64,000 bases of DNA, from assembly GCF_019112545.1 (NCBI RefSeq), contig NW_025064898.1, forward strand, positions 711,993 to 775,992, given 5' to 3'. Positions within the stretch are counted from its first letter, which is position 1, and each line of letters opens with the position of its first letter. This document shows positions 23,722 through 34,990 of the stretch, one piece after another. The position numbers and the translations under genes were made by a program. Below the pieces are notes generated by a model, which was given only the letters and a program-made list of their open reading frames with translations, did not search any database and was not told the DNA's origin. This DNA is from Guyanagaster necrorhizus. Its lineage: Eukaryota > Basidiomycota > Agaricomycetes > Agaricales > Physalacriaceae.

Positions 23722-26490
23722 ATTAGCTCGAAGCTTCTAGCTTCCCTTTTTCAAGCCCAATTGTGCTGAGAAACTGAATGCCCTCTGTGCTTAATCCATC
23801 CAACCCAAACTTCACTCATGAGTTCTTCAAACTCTTGGCTTCTATCATCAGAACACTGATCAGTTTATTAGTGATCATACAGCTGTGCTATGGATGCTAA
23901 TCAATAACCACCTGGACTATCCATTATTACTAAGAGTTCCAATATATCCATACTATTCTATGAAATGTCACACCAGACCTCCCCCTCCATGACATCTCTG
24001 CCTCTGCCTGACAGTTCTTTTGACCTGTGGAAGGATCCAGCCCCAAAAATATTCCTGGAAGCTCAACTGAAGAATGTCTTAAAGAAGAAGAGGAGCAGCA
24101 TCAACAGCATGAATACCCTCTATGACCTCTGTCTGCAGTCATCTAAGACTCTGGAAACCCTTGGGCTACAGGGTTTCGATGATCCAGACCCAACACTTCT
24201 ATCCTGTCTTCTGAGCATAGCACTCCAGCAACAAGGACAGCAATCTCTATCTTTAGCACCAGCATTGGATGCTGTGCTAGAGACTCCCTTGATGTCCCAT
24301 AGATGGCTCAAGAGATCAGAAATCTCAGGAGCCATGAGTCCTAAGGAACCACATCAGTATACAGCAAGAGCACTGACCATAGAACAGGAGCCAATAATGA
24401 CCTCTATTTTAATGACAACAGCAATGAGCATCACTAATAGTGAGCCACTGCTGTTGAGGCTGACTGGCTGGAGTGCTGCATAGCTAGTGGTGATACTGGC
24501 TGAACAGAAGATGTATGAATAGTATCAGGAACAGCACAACCAGCCAATGCTACTTCAGTCCTCTCCTGAGAGGACCAAGTTTGACATCCCAGAAACCTTT
24601 CCAAGCACTGACAGGAGCAAGCACATGTCAACAATGAGATCATGAGGGAGAATGCTCTCTTTGGATGGTATCTCTAAGCATAGGCAGCAGAACAGTAAAG
24701 AAGGAATATAGGCAGCAATTAAACCAGTATGCTCATTGGAACCATCACCAACAGCATACTCAACTCTCCATTCTGGAAACCTACCACTTCCACCACTGAG
24801 CCCAATCCCTGGGCAACCTCTGAAGGAGTCAGCCAGGAGGACAACATCTATCAAGAGATGTCCTCTGATCTTGACAATGGCTGTCCACTATCTTATGAGA
24901 CTGACACCATCACAGAAACTGATGATATCTCCATCTGGGGAGATGGGATACCATCAGACAGAGGAATCATCAGAGGAGATGACAAGGATATCGACCCCAT
25001 CAGGGACATTTGAAGGTTCCTTGACAGAAACTTCACTGCTCTTTTCCTTAACCCATAGTTCTACTGAAACTTCTGCCAGTATTGCAGAGCAATGACAGCA
25101 GCAACAGCAAAGACAGATGTTGAGGAGCAGCAGAGGCAGCCTGAGCAGCAGCCTACTCCTCAACCCAGACCCAATGATGCCAGAACTAGCATGCAGCTCC
25201 AGCACAGCTGTCTCAGAGACCTATGACCCATGCAACAGTTTCCTCCTTAAGGGGGATGTGGGCAGTGGTCAGTTTGGAAACCATTTGCTAGACAACCACT
25301 ATCAGACAAAGCCAAAGACAGTGGAGGAAAGGCATCTGAAGAGCCTCTTCTCATGGAGAATGATTCCATAGCAACCACTCAAGGATAGACTGTCAAAAAT
25401 AGACAAATCATATAGAAGGTAGTACTACCATCAGGAAGTCCCATTGCTAATGACAGTTCTCTCCATTCATTCCCAGGGCCTCCAAGTGGCTGGTCAGGAC
25501 TGCCTCTTAATGGACTATCAAATCTGATGCCTGCCCTCAATGTGGAGGCTCAAGTTCTTCAGGTCAAACTGATTCTTATATCTGAGCTCTGCCTCTTTTA
25601 AGGAGCATCCAATGATATTGACCACTTCCTAGTTAATTGCAATCAATATTTCCAGGTGTTTGCCTCATATTTCCTTGCCAACATGTATAAAGTGATATTT
25701 GCAGCAACTCATATGGCTGACAAGGCTAAAACATGGTGGATCTTGATATCTCTAATATTTTAGTCTACTACATGATTCTATCACTGATATCCCTCATGGC
25801 TGGTGTTCAAGCAAATGATCATTGACAAGTTTATGGACTCAGTCATCCAAAAAGTCTATAAACAGAAGATAAAAGACTTCAAGATGGGAGATAAATCAGC
25901 CACCAATTACTTTGATGAACTAGAATGACTTGGCAAGCTCACTGGAGTTTGGGATGACACATCTGATACTGAAAGAATAGTCAAATATATGAAAATAGGA
26001 GCACCAGCCTCTTACCTCAAGATTATCTCAGATATTAGACATAATGTCCCAGTTGAGTATGATGAATGGAAGGCACAAATCATCACAATGTACAGGGAAT
26101 AGTAACAACAGAAGGCAGAATTGGCCACCCTATTGTGGGGTGGTCACAAGAATCAGAGACAGGGCCTGAAGCTCTTCACTCCCAGTATGACCATGTCCAC
26201 TAAATTTGGAGGCTCGACCCCAACTTCCTTATTTGGTGAGAAGCAAACCAGTATAGGCATAATATATACCAGAATGGGTCAGCCAATAGATGTGGATCAC
26301 CTCAAGAAGGAAGAGAAGTGTTTCAATTGTGGCTAAAAGAGCCATATGGTATGAAACTGCCTTTAGAAGAAGAATAAACACATCTGAGAAAATATATGAG
26401 CATAGATTGCCAAGTTGATGAAAGAAGACAAGAACCTCAGGCAAGATGACAAGCCTAAGGAGGTAAAAGGTGAGACCAAGCAGTAAGTGA
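23722..26490 (+). pseudogene. F gag
   Basis: The likely start is ATG 23965 (MSHQTSPSMTSLPLPDSSF), open for 172 codons to a TAG at 24481. Further long pieces lie at 24729-25095 and 25117-25371. The N-terminal half is Ser/Gln/Thr-rich and low in complexity (QQQGQQSLSL). The capsid core is at about 25600-26100 (DHFLVNCNQYFQVFASYFLAN). The knuckle near 26315-26370 reads CFNCG, TGA-type stop, KSHMV, stop, NC. Gag would package RNA; several stops make it non-functional. Confidence 0.82.
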
Positions 26491-26499
26491 TTCTACTGA

Positions 26500-29400
26500 C
26501 TTGGCCAAATTATTAATAAGTGGACTGTCACCTCTAGCTGTTGAATGGACTGACTTTATTTCTGTAGCTTTACCACCTATATTTAAATTATGCATGCATT
26601 TGAATATACCTGACATTACCACTCAGATAATAGAATCACCCAAGGAACCAAAAATGGATACTCAAATGCCAAGAAATGGCCAAACAAAGGCAGAGAGCTC
26701 TAAAAAGAGTAAGTCTTCACTAAAAGTTCATCAAGCTGAAACCTTGGTAGATGCCCAATTGCCATTGGGCCAAACAGAAGTAGAGAACTCCATTGGTTGG
26801 CTAAAACCATTCAACACTGAATGAACCTGGTGAGCCATCAAAGATACCAAGAACAAAGCAGCAGCAAAAGCTGTACTCAAGAATTGGATACACAGGACCT
26901 GAGCTAAGGAAGTAATTGATGAAATGATCACTGAAATGAGAGAGGCAGAATGATGCCAAGCCCTAGAGTGGCTTGACAAGCTACAGAGACTGTGAAAATT
27001 CATCTGATGATCTAAAACTTCAGGCCAAGAATTACTAGCCAAAGCCTGAATCGAAACACTCATGTCTTGAAGCACATACAAAGTCACTACACTAATCAAC
27101 AGTGGGTGCACTAGGAGTTCCATCAATTGCACTTTTGTCATCAAGCACAAACTCCCAACTAGGGCCATGATGGCCCCAATCTCTGTCTACAATACCAATG
27201 AAACTAAGAATCAAGCTGGTTCGATCACCAAGTATGTTGAGCTCAGGCTCACTATTGGGGATCATTCAGAATGGATCAACCTGGCAGTAACAGATTTGAG
27301 AACCAAGGAGATATTCTTTGATCATGATTGGCTGATTTGACATAATCTGCTGATCAATTAGAAAACCAGTTGCATCATTTTTGTCTGATGCTGTTGCTGG
27401 AAAATTTTATTCAAATTATCAGATGAAGATCCTGAGGACTGGTGGAATGAAGAAATGGAGAATAGTGAAATGATTCTTGCCATTGACCTACAAAGGGCCA
27501 TTTACATTCAGGCTGTCCACCATATGAATGACCTAGCAGCAAAAGCTAACACTGACAAGAAGAAAAAGACATTTGAAGAAATGGTATCTGAATGGGCATG
27601 GGACTATTGAGACTTGTTTGAAAAAGAAAGTTTTGATAAATTACCTGAGCCAAAGCCCTGGGACCATACCATAGAACTGATCCCCAATGCAAATGCCAAT
27701 CTGGATTGCAAATATTACCCACTTAGCAATAACAAGCAACAGAAGTTGGACAAGTTTCTCAATGAGAACTTATCTAATGGACAAATTCAGCTATCAAAGT
27801 CACCAATGGCCTCTCCCTTCTTCTTTGTCAAAAAGAAAAATGGCAAACTCTGACTAGTATAGGATTATCAGAAGCTCAATGAGATGATGATCAAAAATTG
27901 TTATCCACTCCCTTTAATTTCAGAGTTAATGGACAAACTCTGAGGCACTAAATACTACACCAAACTGGATATTCAGTGGGGGTATAACAATGTGCACATC
28001 AAAGAAGGCAATGAATGAAAGGCTCCTTTTTGAACAAATCAAGGTTTGTTTAAGCCAACAGTAATTTTCTTCAGACTCACAAATTCACCTGCCACATTTC
28101 AGTGGATAATGAACAACATCTTCAAGAATCTCATTGCCACTGGAAAAGTTATAATTTATTTAGACAACATTCTTATTATGTCCAAAACCAAAGAAGAACA
28201 CCAATAGCTAGTGTGACAGGTACTAGCCCTGATGAGAAAGCACAAACTCTTTCTCAAGGCTGAGAAATGTGAGTTTGAGGTATTAGAAACTGAATATCTT
28301 GGAGTCATTATCAGTGAAGGAAGCATCAGGATGGACCCTGTCAAGATGACAGGAGTAACTGAGTGGCTAAAGCCAATCAAGAAGAAGGAACTGCAATCAT
28401 TCCTTGGATTCACCAACTTCTACTGATGGTTCATCTGGGACTACAGCAAAATAGTCTGACCCATAATGCAATTGACCAGAAATTCCTCATGGACTTAGGG
28501 AATCTCCTAACAAACAGCATTTGACAACCTCAAATGCTGACTGGCTGAAGATGTCATTCTAGCCATACCAAGCCAGAATGGAAAATTCAGGATGGAAGCT
28601 GACTCCAGTGAAGATGCTATTGGAGCAGTTCTTTCACAAGAACAGGATGGCAAATAGTGATCAGTCACCTTTATATCAAAGGTGCTCATTGTTACTAAAT
28701 GCAACTATGAAATCTATGATAAGAAACTTCTTGCTATAATGCTCACCTTTGCTGAATAGCAGCATTATCTCATTGGAGTGGTTCAGACCTTCAAGATCTG
28801 GACAGATCATCAGAACCTCTGATATTTCTGACTCCCACAGAAACCTAACTGCTGACAAGCCCAATGGATCATAAAACTATCACAATACAAATACACACTA
28901 TACTATAAAGCTGGTGCAGCAAACAAAAAGGCTGACTTTCTCAGCCATAGAGCTGACCATGACCAGAGAGGAGATGACAATAAGGAAGTCATACTCTTAC
29001 AACCAGAACACTTCTGTGCCATGATCATGCCTATAGAAGAAGAGATGCATGAACACATCAAGAGTGCCACCAGAGATCTCTACAAGTGGGATCAAAGAAT
29101 AGCCCCATTACTCAACTATGAGTGAAGACTAAAAAAGAAAGGGGGATTGATCTGCTATGATGAGCAAATCTACATCCTAAGGGATCAGGGGCTTTGTGGT
29201 GATATCATTGCCACATGCCATGATCACACAACTGCCAGACACCCCAGAATTGCTAAAACAAAGGAATTAATCTTGAGGGAATATTAGTGGCCCAAAATGG
29301 ACCATGATATCATCCAATATGTTAAGGCTTGTGAGGTTTATCAATGCAGCAAATCCTCAACACAACCTCGAGCAGCTCCACTCCACCCAAATGAGGTCTC

Positions 29401-30480
29401 TTCATCACTATGGACTCATATTTCAGTGGATATGATAACCAGACTTCCCAAAAGTGATGGCTATGATGCAATCATTGTCATAGTCAATTGCTTCTCAAAG
29501 ACAATCATTCTGATTGCCTGTTTGACAGAATTAACATCAGAAGGATGGGTGAAAATTCTATAGGATGAGGTTTATGCAAAGTATGGCATGCCTTAAGTAG
29601 TGATTTCAGACAGAGGACCATAATTCATCTCTAAGTTCTTAGATGACTTGTACCAACTCCTCAACATCAAATAAAATGCCTCAATGGCATATCATCCTCA
29701 GACAGATGGCCAAATGGAGTGGGTGAACTAAAAAATAGAAAAGTATCTCTGACTTTTCATCAATTACCAATAAGATGATTGGACTGAATGGCTAGCTTTA
29801 GCTGCCTTCCAACACAACAACAGAGTTCACTCAGCAACTAGCAAAACACCTTTCTTTGTCAACTATAGGTGAAACCCACCAGTCACACAAAGCAAATGGG
29901 TATACACAATGATACTGGCATTAACAGATTTTGCAATAACAATGGCAAAGATTCATGAAAAAACAAAGACAGCCCTCAAAAAAGCTGTGTCAACCATGAA
30001 GAAACAGTACGATAAGCATCAGTGATCCACCTATAATTATTCAATCAATGACAAGATTTGGCTGGACACAACCAACTTGCACCTTCCATACTCAAAACAG
30101 AAGTTAGCAGACAAGCAAACAGGACCATTCAAAGTCATCACCAAAATTGGCAACTCCACATACAAGTTGCAATTACCAGCAACTTAGAAAGTTTATAATA
30201 TCTTCAATGAGACATTATTAACACCATATATCGCATTGGCCTTTCTAAATCAGAAATGACCACCTCTACCATCACCAGAACTTATCAACAATGAGAAACA
30301 TTATAAAATTAATGAAATACTAAACTACAAAATATAAAAGGTTAAAGCATGAGGCAGAGGCATGACAACAACCATTGACTATCTAGTCAGCTGAAAGGGC
30401 TATGGATCTGAGTCAAACCAATGGGTCAATGAGAAATATATGGATGCCAAGAAAGTGATACACAACTATGAACAGCAAAA
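26500..30480 (+). pseudogene. F pol: protease, RT, RNase H, integrase, chromodomain
   Basis: Protease near 27090-27400 has INSGCTRSSIN, the active Asp changed to Asn. RT runs about 27610-28440: IELIPNANANLDCKYYPLS, KLDIQWGYNNVHIKE, then the catalytic box YLDNIL at 28157-28171, where the second Asp is Asn. RNase H at about 28500-28960 shows EADSSEDAIGAVL, KKLLAIM, TDHQNL and NKKADFLSH. Integrase at about 29000-30240 has HDHTTARHP ... CEVYQCSKS (HHCC), SVDMITRL (first Asp), ISDRGPX (second Asp) and DGQMEWVN (Glu). The chromodomain at about 30290-30480 (HYKINEIL, IDYLVS, TGA, KGYGSESNQW) has a stop at its conserved Trp. Confidence 0.85.
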
Positions 30481-30767
30481 TAACAGATTGCTGATAGGAC
30501 ATACAATAAGAAGCAATGTCTAAGATATTTTCTGACTACTAAAGTGACAAATGATGATAAGGAGGAGCTTCCATCAATATCTGCAATGACAGCAGGATAC
30601 TCTAATAGATCTTTGTTTAACCAAGAGGAGATTATATTCAACATTATAAGACTAGAGCATCCACTATCTAGAGGACTAGAAAGGACTGTGGATGCCAGCA
30701 TCGCAAATGGACTGGAGGACTTATCCCTAAATTAGCCATCAGGATGATAATCTTAAGGAGAGAGTAA
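30480..30767 (+). other. F-specific tail between chromodomain and 3' LTR
   Basis: F has about 200 bp after the chromodomain that G lacks. It holds an open frame at 30544-30735 (63 codons: MTNDDKEELPSISAMTAGYS...) that ends DLSLN, the same end as the chromodomain reading frame in G. It may be an in-frame extension of the chromodomain protein rather than a separate gene. The polypurine tract AAGGAGAGAG precedes the LTR. Confidence 0.55.
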
Positions 30768-31300
30768 TGTTATGATTTTTCCTATTTTCTTTTCTTTTTC
30801 TTTGATTTATTCAGAATTGACCCCTATTTCTGCTTAGTCAGAGCATCTAGACCTGGCACTTAAGATCATGGGAATGCTTAGTCATCAGCACTGCTTTGAT
30901 TCTGGTTGCTGCTGTGAAGTCATGCAACAGCATAATGACAGAGAAGCCTTTCTTATCTCCGTGCAGCAAGGCACAGCAGTAACAGCACAACAGCAAGACA
31001 ATACTTTTTATAGATATCTTAGCAATACTGAACAATATGCTGTGCAAGTGCAGCAAGGACAATTAGATAGTAATATTCTTAGAACGATAAAGATTTAGTA
31101 TTTAAGTAGCATAGCTCTCACTGTAGTAACTCCAGCTTCAAGCTAAAGTTTATTCTCCACCATCTTATCTTGAGTGACTTGTAACTGCCTTGACTATATA
31201 ATGCCAATTACACATCAGTGGACTCTGATAGTATAACTCAAAGTGTGAGGTTCTATCAGTTTATCATGTGTTATTGATCATATGAAATTTGAACTTAATA
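30768..31300 (+). repeat. F 3' LTR (533 bp)
   Basis: Starts TGTTATGATTTTTCC and ends GAACTTAATA (TTAACA with C to T). It has the same length as the 5' LTR and differs mainly by transitions. It is followed by the duplication CAAAT. Confidence 0.93.
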
Positions 31301-33038
31301 CAAATGAGCATGAGACTTTTATAATCTGTTTGCCAAAGAAAACTTTAATGAGCTATCAGAACTGAAGTCTTGGAACCATGCAATCAAACTCATTCCTAAT
31401 GCCAGTGCTAATCTTGATTGTAAGGTGTATAATCTCAGTTTGCCAGAACAGACCAAACTAGACAAGTTTCTAGAGGAAAACCTGTCTAGCAGACAAATCA
31501 GACCATCAAAGTCTTTCATAGCATCACTCTTCTTTTTTATCAAAAAGAAGGATGGTAAACTCTGACCAGTCTAGAACTATTGAAAACTCAATAAGATGAC
31601 AATCAAAAATTATTACCATCTGCTGTTGATTTTTGAATTGATAAACAAGTTGCATGATGCTCAGTATTATTCTAAGCTTGATGTTCAGTGGAGATACAAC
31701 AATGTGCAGATTAAAGAAGAGGATGAGTGAAAGACCATATTTTGAACTAACTACAGACTCTTTGAGTCTATAGTTATGTTCTTTGAATTAACTAATTCAC
31801 CTGCAATCTTTCAATGGATGATGAATAATATCTTCAAAGACCTCATTGCTATAGGAAAGATCACAATCTATCTGAATGACATCTTCATCATATCAAAAGA
31901 TCAAGACAAACACTAACATCTAGTTCACCAAGTATTGGAACTGATGAGGAAACACAAGTTATTCCTCAAAGCTGAGAAGTGTGAGTTCAAGATGCTCAAG
32001 ATTAAATACCTTAGGGTGATTATCAGTGAAGAAAGCATCCAAATGGATCCCATCAAGATGGTGAGAGTGACAGAATGACCAAGGCTGATCAAGAAGAAGG
32101 AATTACAGTTCTTTCTCAGATTTACAAACTTTTATCACTGATTTATCCAAAACTACAGCAAGATCATCCACCCTATAATCCAGCTCATGAGAAATACCTC
32201 CTGAATCTGAGGAATAGCTCAACAATCCATATTTGATAATCTAAAGAGGCAATTAGCTGAGAATGTGATACTTATGATATCAACAGAGGAGAAGTTCTGA
32301 ATTGAGACTAACTCAAGTGAGAGAGTGATAGAAGCAGTACTCTTGCAGGAGCAGGATGAAAAGTGGCAACCTGTTGCATTTCTCTCAAAAGCACTAATCA
32401 CCACCAAACACAATTATAAAATTTATGATAAGGAACTCCTGGGTATTATGCTAGCACTAGCTGAATAGAGACATTATCTGATCAGTGCCATTCACACCTT
32501 CAAGGTCTGGACCAATCATTAAAACCTATGCTACTTTTGATTGCTACAGAAACTCAACTGACAGCAAGTCTGCTGGGTTACTGAACTCATGCAGTATCAA
32601 TACACTTTGCACTATAAAATGGGAATAGCAAACAAGAAGGCAGATCTGTTGAGTCATAGACTTGACCACAACCAAGGGGAGGAAGATAACAAAAAAGTAA
32701 CACTCCTGAAGCTGGAACACTTTCAGACCATACTCATGCTAACAGAAGAGAAAGTCCACAAGCAGATCAAGAGTGTGACATGATGAATGGAACTATGAGA
32801 TCAGCAGATTGCCCTTTCCATCAATTATAAATAGAGCATGACCAAGTCAGGAGACTTGATTTACTATGATAATCAAATCTGTATTCCCTATGACCATGCT
32901 CTCTGAGGGGAGGTTATCACTATGTCTCATGATTATGCCACTGCAAAACACTCAGAGATCATAAAAATGAAGGAGCTGATATTGAGAGAGTATTAGTGGC
33001 TAAAATAGAGTAAGACATCAAGAAGTATGTTAAAGGGT
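31301..33038 (+). pseudogene. E RT, RNase H and integrase N-terminus
   Basis: This continues the E polyprotein after F. RT is visible from FAKENFNELSELKSWNHAIK (about 31345) through KLIPNASANLDCK. Its catalytic box reads YLNDIF at 31869-31886, first Asp to Asn. RNase H at about 32230-32650 has QYQYTLHYKMGIANKKADLLSH. The integrase HHCC region begins near 32900 (CLMIMPLQNTQRS is out of frame; in frame it reads SHDYATAKHSEIIKMKEL). The frame breaks off at 33038 inside the zinc-binding domain (KKYVKG), where B2 was inserted. It resumes at 40476 as the second half of the same zinc-binding domain. Confidence 0.83.
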
Positions 33039-33536
33039 TGTTAGGAACAGGCTAATTGATTAGGTTTGAGTGCATGCATAGAGACCAGCAGAGTGTAGGG
33101 GCATTAACAAAGCTATTAGCAATATCACCCTTGAGTCAAAGTCTAAGGATATGGATTGACAGAATGGAGTTCCATTAGAAAAGTGAAGAGAAATATCCTT
33201 CAGAGTGAAATCCAACAGATGAGGTAGAGAGAAGCTGAAGTGAGCATGAAGTGTAGGTGGCTTATCCAAGTTGATATTTGAACTGAGTAATTATAATGCT
33301 TATATGTGGTTTATATACTATTAATAGTTAATTCTGAGTCAGAGCCTGTTAGATTCTGATGTCAGCTGTTTGCTACTATATTCAAAGTCTAGATACTGGA
33401 ATGTGAAATACAGATGTGAAATGATAATGGTAAAATGAAATTGGTAGATAATAGAAAGTGGTAGAGTCCAGTGAGTCTTGTGATTGACTTTATTATTAGT
33501 TGAAGTGATGCAGAGGCTGGCAGCATGTGCATAACA
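33039..33536 (-). repeat. B2 3' LTR (498 bp)
   Basis: On the plus strand it runs from TGTTAGGAACAGG to GTGCATAACA; the minus-strand start is TGTTATGCACATGC. The minus-strand purine tract AATGGGGGAATA precedes it (33537-33550). It aligns with the B1 LTRs and with 39983-40475. Confidence 0.9.
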
Positions 33537-33789
33537 GTATTCCCCCATTAGCATTCTTGCCATTAAGAGTACAGATTCTGATGCCCAGTGAGAGGCATAT
33601 AGTGAAAAAAATTTTATTCTATGGGAATTTTATCTTTCAGTTTTTAACCACCATCTTCTTCAGCTTGCAACAATATCATCTCTCACCACTTATTGCCATT
33701 CAAAAACTCCTGATCCTTTAGTGCAGAAATTCATCCCTGATGGCCTTTAAGAGACTAAAGAATTATTTCATTTAGAATGTCAAACTGTA

Positions 33790-34990
33790 AAGGATGAGTA
33801 TATAGAAGCTGTGGAGGTTCATTTAGAATAGAAGAGAGAGCAGGAGAAGGAGGAGAAGGCCTAGGCAGACTGTGTAGTCCAGAAGGTACAGAAAAGAGAG
33901 CAGAAGGAGGAATTGGAAAAAAAGAGAGAGAAGGTCTGGCAGACAGCAAAAAAGCATATAAAGAAGGAGAAGAAAGCTTGAAAGGAAGCTATAGAGAGGG
34001 AGGCTGCACAGGAGGTAGCTCAACAAGAGACTTTGGAGAAGGAGACTGTAGAAGCTGCAGTGAGAGAGATGGCAACCAGAGGTGCACCACCAAGAAAGTT
34101 GGTGATAAAGAGTGGGTTGCAAATGATCTCTATAGAGGCTATTGATTTTTAACTGCATCAAGTTCTAGCAGAATAGTTCAGTCCTAGTCTTAGTCTTTAT
34201 TTTAAAAGGGTGACTAGTTGTATGCCTCTGAAGTCTGATGATAAGCAGAACAAGAAGACTAAGAGAGATAAAGTTGGAAGAATCTGAGAGAATCCTAAAG
34301 AGGGAAAAGAGTGTGTGAGAGGGGAAGAGGAGGGCAGCAGATCTAGTGTTAAGAGGTGAGAAGCAGAAGTTCAAATCTCATAGCATGGTGGATGATAGTG
34401 AGGCAGAAATGGTAGTTAGCTCTAAGAAGAGGGCAAAGTTGGAGATTGCAGGACTAGCAGAGAGTGAAGAGGAGTTAATTGGTGAAAGTAAGTGTCTTTT
34501 TGTTTCTGATTGATTCTGACTTAGTTTTGTTTTCAGGAAGTTGCATATGCTGTTGCCAAGATAGCATATATTATTATGTATGCTTGACAACCAAAGATGC
34601 TGGTCATGGATGGACTTGTGCTCATTGCAAGATTAAGAAGACTGTTTGTTCATTTAATAAGGATGTCACTATAAGTGAGGTGGTTAGTAGCATAAAGGTC
34701 TCTGCCAGCCTTCAGAGACTTTTAAAATTAATATGCAAGTTGATGCATTATATAGACAAGTTAGTGGACAAGGTGGTGGATGTCCATAATACTGTAGCAG
34801 ATCTTCAGAATGACTACAGGTCTGATAATATGTCATCTCCTTTGGAGTTGTTTTCAGAGTCTGAGTTAGAGACATGAAGGGAGACTCATCTGATCTTCAA
34901 GGATGAGAAGGATCAGGATCAGGAGAACTTGCAGATGGTGATGCTAAAAAGACTGAATAAGAATGTAGAGAAGTTGAGGAAGTGAGAAGA
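33790..34990 (+). pseudogene. Antisense intron-bearing gene carried by B2
   Basis: Plus strand, opposite to B2 pol, between integrase and the 3' LTR. It has a very Lys/Glu/Arg-rich first part (33830-34080, for example KREQKEELEKKERERR) and a second Arg/Lys/Asp part. Exon 1 ends ELIGE at 34487. An intron follows at 34488-34536 (49 bp, GTAAGTG...TTTTCAG, phase 1). The Cys cluster is SCICCCQDS ... TCAHCKIKKTVC. The tail is heptad-like (LQRLLKLICKLMHYIDKLVDK, then DNMSSPLELFSESELET). Exon order, intron position and intron ends equal those in B1. The first zinc half has lost one Cys (TGT to TAT), while a Cys further along replaces a Tyr of B1. Stops in the first part indicate decay. Function unknown. 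Confidence 0.65.

Larger units (their letters stand above)
23189..31300 (+). mobile_element. Full-length chromovirus F (8.1 kb), inserted in E
   Basis: Complete from 5' LTR to 3' LTR, both 533 bp, with perfect 5 bp duplications CAAAT at 23184-23188 and 31301-31305. The interrupted E polyprotein stops at 23188 and resumes at 31301 in the same region of the protease/RT linker. The order is gag, protease, RT, RNase H, integrase, chromodomain, polypurine tract and LTR. It is decayed by stops but retains more CG dinucleotides than E. Confidence 0.95.
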
